A DNA stretch of 64,000 nt from assembly GCA_963666505.2 (NCBI GenBank), contig CAXXXL010000001.1, forward strand, positions 744,001 to 808,000. Reading direction: 5' to 3'. The DNA comes from JABGQS01 sp963666505. GTDB taxonomy: Bacteria; Bacillota; Clostridia; Christensenellales; SZUA-584. Each line of letters starts with the position of its first letter. Position 1 is the first letter of the stretch. Shown piece by piece: positions 57,355-64,000 of the stretch. The notes beneath the pieces are model-generated. The model worked only from the letters and a program-made list of their open reading frames with translations. It was not told the origin of the DNA and did no database searches. Position numbers and translations under genes: made by a program.

Positions 57355-57600
57355 ATATGTGTCAGTATACAAAGAAATACAAATAAGAAATCACTTTCCA
57401 ATGAAGAGATACGATATATATTATGTATAAGTTATTGTTATATGCTATATATTGTGGTATCATAAATAAGATTTTAAATAATTATATTAGTATTATATTT
57501 ATACATACTTCCGGAGAAAAGCAAAAAGATTTCAATTGTAAGTAGATCACATATATTTTTTGAAGAATGGTATCAAATATTTTGATTGCGGGGTTGAAAA

Positions 57601-57795
57601 ATGTTTAAGCACATGCGTGTTTTATTTAAGATACTTATTTCATTTTTAATTGTTTTTGCTTTATTTATTTTTTCAACTATATATAACATATCAACTTCTA
57701 ATGAGATATCTTCGAACTTAAATAACTTTAATGAGCACCCTTTCACAGTTAGTAACAAAGTAAAAGATGTAAATTTAAAACTTGATAATGTTTGA
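57601..57795 (+). pseudogene. Truncated N-terminal copy of the next sensor kinase
   Basis: Residues 1-64 match the start of the 57892 protein: basic start, membrane segment (LFKILISFLIVFALFIFS), then NNFNEHPFTVSNKVKDVNLK against NDFYEHPFFVSNAVKQIIIE. It stops at TGA 57793-57795. It is a diverged remnant of a tandem duplication. The AUG has a GGGG site and may still be translated. Confidence 0.7.
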
Positions 57796-57891
57796 AGCTT
57801 GTTGAATAAGTGTATTGTAAAGAGACGGGAAGTTAGTACTATATAAAAAAATATATAGCTGAAGTAGTAACAGCATTGCGAGGGAAATATT

Positions 57892-59799
57892 TTGCTAAAA
57901 AACTTAAAAGTATTTTATAAATTATTAATAGCTTTTGTCTTAATACTGTCGCTATTTATATTATCCGGATTATTAAGTACTAGGGTTGTTAATAATATTA
58001 ATAATACAATTAACGATTTCTATGAACACCCATTTTTCGTTTCTAACGCCGTTAAGCAAATAATAATTGAAATCAATAGCGCACATGAAATTATTGATGA
58101 AATGTATAAAGAAACCGATGAGAAATTAATCACTGAAAAACAAATTGAATTCACTCAACTGGATGCTAAGATATTTGATGAGTTGAGGGAAGTTGAAATA
58201 AGATTTTTAGGAGACAAACAAAAGGTTGTTGCTTTAAGGGAAGCTCTAAAAAAATCGAGTGAGCTACATACTGAACTTATAAATTATATAATTGATGGTA
58301 ACTATGAGAAAGTTGATGAGCTTCGCGCAACGCATGGTAATAGTTTGGAAACAGAAATAGATTCTCTAGCGGAAGAGCTTTTGTTGGTCGCAAACTATAA
58401 AGCTGAAAGTTTTATTAAAAAAGCTGAAAGCACAAATGAAGCTCAGAAAACCACATTGACTTATATTATCATATTTTCAAGCGTAGGTTTGATTGGCATA
58501 GCATATATACTATCAAGAAGTATTTCAAATCCACTGAAAAAGCTTATCAAAGCTATTGAAATTTCGAAATCGCCCGATTCAATTATCAAACTGGATACTA
58601 TCAGAAATGATGAGATAGGCAGCGTTTCTAAGTCTTTTGTAGAAATGATCGAGCATTCTCGACAAAGAGAGAAAGATCAGATAAACTTGCAAAAAGAAAT
58701 GTTTCAAAACCTTTTCGAAAATATCAGCAGTGGCGTATTTTTGAATGAGGTTATATTGAACGAAAACAACGAACCGGTTGATTTTCACATAAAAGATGCA
58801 AATGCAAGTAGTTATAAAATACTAGATGCAGAGACTCCTGAAACAGAAACAAAGGCAAAGAGTTTCTCAACTTATCACAAGGATGTGTTTATAGATTTAG
58901 TTTTTAGGGCTAAAACTGAAGATGTGCTTGTTGCAGAAGAGAAGTATGTTAAGGAACTAAATAAAACCTTATTCATTAATGCATTTCCAACGGTTAAAGA
59001 TGAAATCATGGTTTTATTCGATGATATAACTGAAAGAAAGAAGTCTGAAAAAACAATTAGAGATTTGAACAAATCTCTCGAAGATAAGGTCAAATTCAGG
59101 ACACGTCAACTTGAGAACTCAAATAGAGAACTTGAATCCTTCAGTTACTCGGTGTCTCATGACCTGCGCGCACCGCTTAGACATGTTTCCGGATATATAA
59201 GTCTATTAATAAGCAAATATGGAAAAGAAGTATCGGAAGGAGCTAGGAGGTATCTAGATATAATTGAAGATTCAGCGAACAAGATGAATCTTCTTATAAA
59301 CGGTCTTCTCGAATTTTCTAGGACTGGAAGAAAAGAAATCGTTAAACAAAGGTTTGATAATAATGAAATTGTAAACAATGTTATTGAAACAATGAAAGAA
59401 GTCATAGGAGACAGGAAAATAACTTGGAAAATTGGAGAATTGGGTGAAGGTTTTGCGGATTCTTCACTTATAACACTGGTATGGCAGAATTTGATTAGCA
59501 ATGCAATTAAGTATACTTCGAAGGAAGAAGTAGCGATTGTTGAAATCGGAAAATATGAAGAAAAAGAATACAATGTCTATTATGTTAAGGACAATGGCGT
59601 TGGGTTCGATATGAAATATTATGATAAAATTTTCGCAGTGTTTCAAAGATTGCATGCTGATTCGGATTTTCAAGGGATTGGCATTGGGCTAGCAAACGCA
59701 CAGCGGATAATATTGATGCATGAAGGAGAACTTTGGGCAGAAAGTGAAGTGGGTAAAGGAACTGAGTTTTATTTCAAATTGAGGAGGGAAGAAAAATGA
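57892..59799 (+). CDS. Membrane sensor histidine kinase with phytochrome-type core
   Basis: A 635-residue kinase starting at TTG 57892 after GCGAGGG. Layout: membrane segment (about 10-30), an extracytoplasmic four-helix-bundle sensor (30-185), second membrane segment (about 188-205), HAMP linker, a PAS domain (about 260-385), then the kinase. The H-box is ESFSYSVSHDLRAPLRHVSG (His 423), with WQNLISNAIKYTSKEE as N-box, DNGVGFD and GIGIGLANAQRII. This core type is found in bacteriophytochrome-like kinases and differs from the other four in the window. Its stop overlaps the Rcp1-like regulator by 4 bases. Confidence 0.88.
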   Translation: MLKNLKVFYKLLIAFVLILSLFILSGLLSTRVVNNINNTINDFYEHPFFVSNAVKQIIIEINSAHEIIDEMYKETDEKLITEKQIEFTQLDAKIFDELREVEIRFLGDKQKVVALREALKKSSELHTELINYIIDGNYEKVDELRATHGNSLETEIDSLAEELLLVANYKAESFIKKAESTNEAQKTTLTYIIIFSSVGLIGIAYILSRSISNPLKKLIKAIEISKSPDSIIKLDTIRNDEIGSVSKSFVEMIEHSRQREKDQINLQKEMFQNLFENISSGVFLNEVILNENNEPVDFHIKDANASSYKILDAETPETETKAKSFSTYHKDVFIDLVFRAKTEDVLVAEEKYVKELNKTLFINAFPTVKDEIMVLFDDITERKKSEKTIRDLNKSLEDKVKFRTRQLENSNRELESFSYSVSHDLRAPLRHVSGYISLLISKYGKEVSEGARRYLDIIEDSANKMNLLINGLLEFSRTGRKEIVKQRFDNNEIVNNVIETMKEVIGDRKITWKIGELGEGFADSSLITLVWQNLISNAIKYTSKEEVAIVEIGKYEEKEYNVYYVKDNGVGFDMKYYDKIFAVFQRLHADSDFQGIGIGLANAQRIILMHEGELWAESEVGKGTEFYFKLRREEK

Positions 59800-60239
59800 G
59801 TAAAGGTTTAAGAAGAATATTGATGGTTGAAGACAGCGAGTTAGATGCTGAGCTAACAATTGAGGCGCTTGGCGCAAGCAACTTAGCCAATCGTGTAGAT
59901 TGGGTAAAAGATGGGGTGGAAGCTTTAGAATACTTAAGAAAAGAAGGCGAATTTGAAACCCGAAAATCAGGGAATCCAATGGTAATTTTACTCGATATAA
60001 AAATGCCAAGGAAAACCGGGCTTGAAGTACTGGCAGAAATTAAAGAGGATGAGAAGTTAAGGCTTATACCTGTCGTAATTCTAACCTCATCTAAAGAAGA
60101 GAAAGATCTTTATACGGGGTACAATCTTGGCGCAAACTCATATGTTGTAAAACCAGTAAATCATATTAGCTTTGTAGACATGGTCAAACAAATTGGTTTG
60201 TTTTGGGCGGTCGTAAATGAACTGCCATCTGAAATATAA
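59796..60239 (+). CDS. Single-domain response regulator, Rcp1-like
   Basis: A 147-residue stand-alone receiver with acidic E12/D13, phospho-acceptor D67 (ILLDIKMPRKTG), TSS and VKPVNH. The longer loop before D67 and the C-terminal helix are typical of Rcp1-type partners of phytochrome kinases. It has no output domain and so must act through protein contact or as a phosphate relay. Its ATG overlaps the kinase stop by 4 bases. Confidence 0.9.
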   Translation: MSKGLRRILMVEDSELDAELTIEALGASNLANRVDWVKDGVEALEYLRKEGEFETRKSGNPMVILLDIKMPRKTGLEVLAEIKEDEKLRLIPVVILTSSKEEKDLYTGYNLGANSYVVKPVNHISFVDMVKQIGLFWAVVNELPSEI

Positions 60240-60284
60240 TCATCGTTGTTCTTGTTTGGTTTATCAATTAACCAGGAGCATGTT

Positions 60285-61805
60285 ATGAACGATTTAAAAA
60301 TTTTATTAGTTGAAGACTCTATGCTAGACGCCGAGCTGTTGATTGAGACTTTAGTTGCTGGCGGGATAAACAGAGATAAAATATGCCATGTTGTTGAAAA
60401 GGAAGATCTAATTAAACAGATAGAAGCTTCTGTTTTCTCTTTGGTTATAACTGATTATAATTTAGTTTCGTATACTGCTCTTGATGTGATTGAAATTCTG
60501 AGGTCGCATAATAAGGACTACCCTGTAATTTGTGTTACAGGAATGGTAGGTGAGGAAAAGACAGCAGGTCTTTTTAAAGCAGGCATAACTGATTACCTAT
60601 TAAAAGATAATATTGATCGTGTCATGCACGCCGTTGAAACATCATATGATAATTACAAAAAGCAAAAGCAAATTGATTTGATGCAAAATCAGATCAAAGA
60701 AAATGAAAGAAAATACAAGTTGCTTTTTGAAAACATGCAGCTTGGTGTGATTATACATGAAATGATTTTTGACAAAGACGGTGTAGCGGTAGATTATAAA
60801 ATTTTGGATATGAATAAGCAGGCGGCTAAAATATTCTCAGAAGAAAAAAAAGAAATGATCGGTAAAACAGCGCTTCAGATATTTAAGGATGAAAAAGCGC
60901 CACATTTAGAGCAATACGAAAAAGTCGCGAGAGAAGGAGCAACCATTAATTTCGAAACATACTATGAAAGCATGAATAAATATTTTAATGTCATAGCATA
61001 TTCGACCGAACCCAATAATTTTATAACTGTTTTTGATGACATAACAGAAAATAAGGAGCTAGGAGAAAAGAAAAAGCTTTTAGAGGCCAATATTAGAAAT
61101 CAGCAGAAACTTGAATCAATCGGTACTTTAGCAAGTGGAGTAGCACACGAAATCAATAACCCTATTAACGGCATCATGAATTATGGCCAGTTAATAGTTG
61201 ATCTTACTGAATACAACTCGGAAATCAACAATTATGCTAAAGAAATTATTGATGAGTCAATTCGAATATCAAAAATTACAAAGAATTTATTACAGTTTTC
61301 TCGATTTGAAAGTACAGCATATGAAAAAATAATGATTGGTGATATTTTAAGTAAAACAATATCTCTAGTTAATACTTTAATTTCTAAAGAACAAATTAAA
61401 ATGGAATTTAATTATGAGGACTCTATAGAAGTTTATTGTAGACCACAGCAAATTCAACAAGTTGTGATGAACATCCTAACAAACGCAAGGAGTGCTTTAA
61501 ACGAAAAATATGAGAGGTATGACGATAACAAAATAATAGAGGTTGGCTGTTACGAATTTATTAAAGAGCACGAGAAGTGGGTTAGAATTATTGTTGAAGA
61601 TCATGGAAGTGGTATCCCAAAAGAATTACAAGAAAAAATATTTGATCCTTTCTTTACTACTAGGAGTAGATGCGAAGGGACTGGTCTTGGCCTTTCTATT
61701 AGCCATGGTATTATTACAGAACACAAAGGCGAACTATATTTTGAGACTGAAGAGGGCGAGTACACGAAGTTCTTTATCGAACTGCCGTGTTCCCCTTCCT
61801 TATGA
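60285..61805 (+). CDS. Hybrid REC-PAS histidine kinase
   Basis: The frame is open from 60246, but ATG 60285 with CAGGAG is preferred, giving 506 residues. Layout: receiver domain (1-120, phospho-acceptor D57 in VITDYNL), coiled linker, one PAS domain (about 140-260) and the kinase core with H-box LASGVAHEINNPINGI (His 288), N-box QQVVMNILTNARSAL, VEDHGSGIP, DPFFTTRS and GTGLGLSISHG. A receiver at the front of a kinase suggests it takes phosphate from the upstream 57892 kinase, forming a relay. It lies 45 bases after the Rcp1-like gene. Confidence 0.88.
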   Translation: MNDLKILLVEDSMLDAELLIETLVAGGINRDKICHVVEKEDLIKQIEASVFSLVITDYNLVSYTALDVIEILRSHNKDYPVICVTGMVGEEKTAGLFKAGITDYLLKDNIDRVMHAVETSYDNYKKQKQIDLMQNQIKENERKYKLLFENMQLGVIIHEMIFDKDGVAVDYKILDMNKQAAKIFSEEKKEMIGKTALQIFKDEKAPHLEQYEKVAREGATINFETYYESMNKYFNVIAYSTEPNNFITVFDDITENKELGEKKKLLEANIRNQQKLESIGTLASGVAHEINNPINGIMNYGQLIVDLTEYNSEINNYAKEIIDESIRISKITKNLLQFSRFESTAYEKIMIGDILSKTISLVNTLISKEQIKMEFNYEDSIEVYCRPQQIQQVVMNILTNARSALNEKYERYDDNKIIEVGCYEFIKEHEKWVRIIVEDHGSGIPKELQEKIFDPFFTTRSRCEGTGLGLSISHGIITEHKGELYFETEEGEYTKFFIELPCSPSL

Positions 61806-61813
61806 GTAAATAA

Positions 61814-61833
61814 TAATCAATAATTATTGATTA
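61814..61833. promoter_or_regulatory. Perfect 20-base palindrome
   Basis: TAATCAATAA and TTATTGATTA are exact complements with no loop. It lies between the hybrid kinase stop and the binding-protein ribosome-binding site. It could be an operator or a weak AU hairpin. No known regulator site is recognised. Confidence 0.4.
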
Positions 61834-61852
61834 AATATTGGAGGATGAAGGA

Positions 61853-62971
61853 ATGAAACTTAAAATTAAAATCTTATTAGCGCTTACATTCGCACTTTTA
61901 ATCACAATTGCGGGGTGCAATTCTAATCAACCTATAAAGATTGGTGTTGTTGGGACAATGACAGGCCCGTCTGCTGATTTGGCGATAAATGGGAGACGAG
62001 GCATTGAGTTGGCGGTTGAAGAAATCAATGCGTCAGGCGGTATTAATGGTAGAATGATTGAGCTTGTAATAAAGGATTCATTGAACGATACAGAGGTAGC
62101 AAACAGTATTGTAGACGAGTTTGTAGATGAGAATATAGAATTAGTAATTGGTGATTTTACGAGTACATTGACAGGCAGTATTCTCGATAAAATTAACAAT
62201 GAAAACATACTCTATCTTAGCCCGTCTGCTTCAGCGGATATGTTTTTAGGAAAAGATGATAATCTGATTAGATTTACATCTACAACTTCAAATCAAGCAA
62301 GTGCCATTGTACGCCAAGCGAATATGAATCAAAGAAAGAAATTGTTAGTTTTTAAAGATGAAACCAATAAAGGCTTGGTCGATTCAATTTGCGCATCTTT
62401 GGAGGAAAATTCAGATGGAATTGAACTTTTCAAACAAGTTTACTATAACGGGATGCAAACGATAGAACCGGATATTATTCTCAACGCATTAGAAGAGTCA
62501 GAAGGTAAAATAGATCAGATAATTCTTTTATCAAACGCTACTAGCGCACCACAGATTATTCGAATTATCAGGGATAACGGTTACAATACAGATATTTGTG
62601 TATCATCTTGGGCGAACATGCCGGATTTCTATCGTCTTGTTGGGGACTATGCTGAAGGAATCACTATCCTAGGTCTGATTGATACTACATCAACAAAAAA
62701 AGACTATGTTGATTTTTCTAATAAATTCAATAACTACTATGGTTCGGATCCAACATTTGTATCGGTTTTTGCCTATGATACGATGATGACGCTTTATCAG
62801 GCTATTTTAGACAGTAAGAGTACAAAAGCCAATACGATTAAGGAAACTATTATTGATACCAGTATTGTATATGGACTTCAAAGTACATTTAATATTGATG
62901 AATTTGGTGATTGCTCAAGAGATTATTTGATATATAAAATAAAAGATGGTGAAGCAGTATTGGTAGAATAA
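61853..62971 (+). CDS. Orphan branched-chain-amino-acid-type binding lipoprotein
   Basis: ATG 61853 is preceded by GGAGGATGAAGGA; an in-frame TTG at 61838 overlaps that site and is unlikely. The protein has 372 residues, with signal peptide, lipobox ITIAGC and a Peripla_BP_6 (LivJ-like) two-lobed domain: KIGVVGTMTGPSADLAINGR, GIELAVEEINASGGINGR, then the mid-domain VSVFAYDTMMTLYQAI. No permease or ATPase genes are nearby. It sits between a hybrid kinase and a REC-HD-GYP gene, so it may serve as an extracellular sensor component rather than for uptake. Confidence 0.82.
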   Translation: MKLKIKILLALTFALLITIAGCNSNQPIKIGVVGTMTGPSADLAINGRRGIELAVEEINASGGINGRMIELVIKDSLNDTEVANSIVDEFVDENIELVIGDFTSTLTGSILDKINNENILYLSPSASADMFLGKDDNLIRFTSTTSNQASAIVRQANMNQRKKLLVFKDETNKGLVDSICASLEENSDGIELFKQVYYNGMQTIEPDIILNALEESEGKIDQIILLSNATSAPQIIRIIRDNGYNTDICVSSWANMPDFYRLVGDYAEGITILGLIDTTSTKKDYVDFSNKFNNYYGSDPTFVSVFAYDTMMTLYQAILDSKSTKANTIKETIIDTSIVYGLQSTFNIDEFGDCSRDYLIYKIKDGEAVLVE

Positions 62972-63021
62972 AAATAAGTTTATGATTTACCGTTTACAGT
63001 CAAATATAGGGGGGACATAAC

Positions 63022-64000
63022 ATGTCAAAAATTCTCATTGTTGATGATGAAAAAAGTATCAGGAGCACTTTTGAAATATTCCTTACAAAAGAGGGGCATG
63101 AAGTTTTCTTAGCTGAGGATGTTATCTCGGCTAGAAAAATTGCAAAAGAAGAGGATTTAGATTTGATTGTTACGGATATAATTATGCCAAAATCTACTGG
63201 ACTTGAATTGCTAAATGCAATAAAATCTGAAAACAACGAAATACCAGTTATTATAATGACTGGTGAACCAACTGTTGATACCGCAAAAGAAGCAGTAAAA
63301 AGTGACGCTCAAGATTATTTGATCAAGCCTGTAACAAAAGAAAGTCTTTTAAAAACGGTAAGCTATGCATTGGATAAAAAAAGGTTAACTGATGAAAAGA
63401 AACAGCTGGAAATTGAAAATAAAAAGTATAGGGACAATCTTGAGAAATTGGTCAAAAAAAGAACTGAAGCATTGCAAAAGGCGGTCAATGGCACTGTGCA
63501 GACTATTGCAAAGATATTGGAACAAAAGGATCCGTACACAGCAGGGCACGAAAGAAGAGTGGGAGCCCTTGCCTTGGCGATTGCAAAAAAAATGAACTTG
63601 GATGAGGAAAAGCAAAAACAAATTTACTTTGCAGGGTATCTACATGACATTGGAAAACTATCGGTTCCTTCAGAAATCCTTTCAAAGCCCGGCAAAATAA
63701 CAAAAGGCGAATTTGGGGTTATTAAGGAGCATGTAAGCAGCGGATATGAACTAACTAAGGATATAGAGTTATCATGGCCTATATCAGATATAATACTACA
63801 ACACCATGAAAGGATGGACGGAAGCGGATATCCAAATGGAGTAAAGGGTGAAGAGATACAGCTTGAGGCTAGGATACTAGCTGTATCCGATGTAATAGAA
63901 GCGATGACAGCCCACAGACCTTACAGACCGGGATTTGGCATAGATATCGCACTTGAAGAAATTAAAAACAACGCCGGAAAGCTGTATGACAAAAAAGTTT
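63022..64000 (+). CDS. REC-HD-GYP response regulator, cut by the window end
   Basis: The gene begins at ATG 63022 after TAGGGGGG and runs off the right edge; 326 codons are visible. Receiver domain with phospho-acceptor in DLIVTDIIMPKSTGLELLN, then the HD-GYP domain with GYLHDIGKLS, ILQHHERMDGSGYPNG. It is very similar to the 13253 protein along its whole length and should degrade cyclic di-GMP. It lies 50 bases after the orphan binding-protein gene and is likely to be the output of the 57892-60285 kinase set. Confidence 0.88.
   Translation, partial: MSKILIVDDEKSIRSTFEIFLTKEGHEVFLAEDVISARKIAKEEDLDLIVTDIIMPKSTGLELLNAIKSENNEIPVIIMTGEPTVDTAKEAVKSDAQDYLIKPVTKESLLKTVSYALDKKRLTDEKKQLEIENKKYRDNLEKLVKKRTEALQKAVNGTVQTIAKILEQKDPYTAGHERRVGALALAIAKKMNLDEEKQKQIYFAGYLHDIGKLSVPSEILSKPGKITKGEFGVIKEHVSSGYELTKDIELSWPISDIILQHHERMDGSGYPNGVKGEEIQLEARILAVSDVIEAMTAHRPYRPGFGIDIALEEIKNNAGKLYDKKV

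Overview
The window looks like a low-to-mid-GC Firmicute of the class Clostridia. The signs are strong Shine-Dalgarno sites with frequent TTG/GTG starts, lipoproteins anchored through a lipobox, an LPXTG-type surface protein with its own sortase, YesM/YesN-type two-component regulation, oxygen-sensitive 2-hydroxyacyl-CoA dehydratase genes, and insertion sequences of the IS3, IS5, IS1182, IS1595 and possibly IS21 families. No rRNA, tRNA or CRISPR array was seen.

Layout. 256-4933 (+): a DUF7064/7065-like protein paired with a PEP-synthase-like phosphotransferase, then a membrane diguanylate cyclase. 5186-8124 (-): a two-gene 2-hydroxyacyl-CoA dehydratase/activase operon, with an intact IS1595-type element upstream. 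9694-12648: a lipoprotein, then a two-gene operon for a D-2-hydroxyacid dehydrogenase and a sugar-phosphate isomerase-like protein. 13253-17738: a REC-HD-GYP response regulator and a seven-PAS histidine kinase whose frame breaks at an A7 run. 18304-28621: a sugar-sensing locus (AraC-type response regulator, YesM-type kinase, binding protein) with a complete sugar ABC transporter, ending in a dead ribulokinase copy. 29012-35547: an IS1182-type element, then a binding lipoprotein coupled to a membrane-anchored AraC regulator, and two small acidic-protein genes. 35662-38304: element debris and an IS3 element. 38305-42670: a broken permease followed by intact araB, araA and araD. 42884-43472: stacked relics. 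43759-51575: a membrane histidine kinase, a CheB-CheR-PAS protein, a PAS kinase and a truncated response regulator. 51712-54074: an LRR/LPQTG surface protein and its sortase. 54796-56400: an IS5-like element with an in-frame stop. 56425-64000: an orphan pseudopilin, a phytochrome-type kinase with an Rcp1-like regulator, a REC-PAS-kinase, an orphan amino-acid-type binding lipoprotein, and a REC-HD-GYP regulator running off the window end.

How the genes fit together. Two arabinose-type loci have decayed in complementary ways. The first keeps regulator and transporter but has a dead kinase; the second has lost its transporter, apparently through IS3, but keeps araBAD. Together they would give one working pathway: sensing, uptake, isomerisation, phosphorylation and epimerisation to D-xylulose 5-phosphate.

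The second theme is signalling. Four histidine kinases share one catalytic core, and three REC-HD-GYP genes (one truncated) lie beside three of them, suggesting repeated duplication of a kinase to cyclic-di-GMP phosphodiesterase module. Three times in the window a binding lipoprotein gene is coupled to, or sits inside, a sensor locus. All functional statements rest on reading protein motifs by eye; no database search was run.
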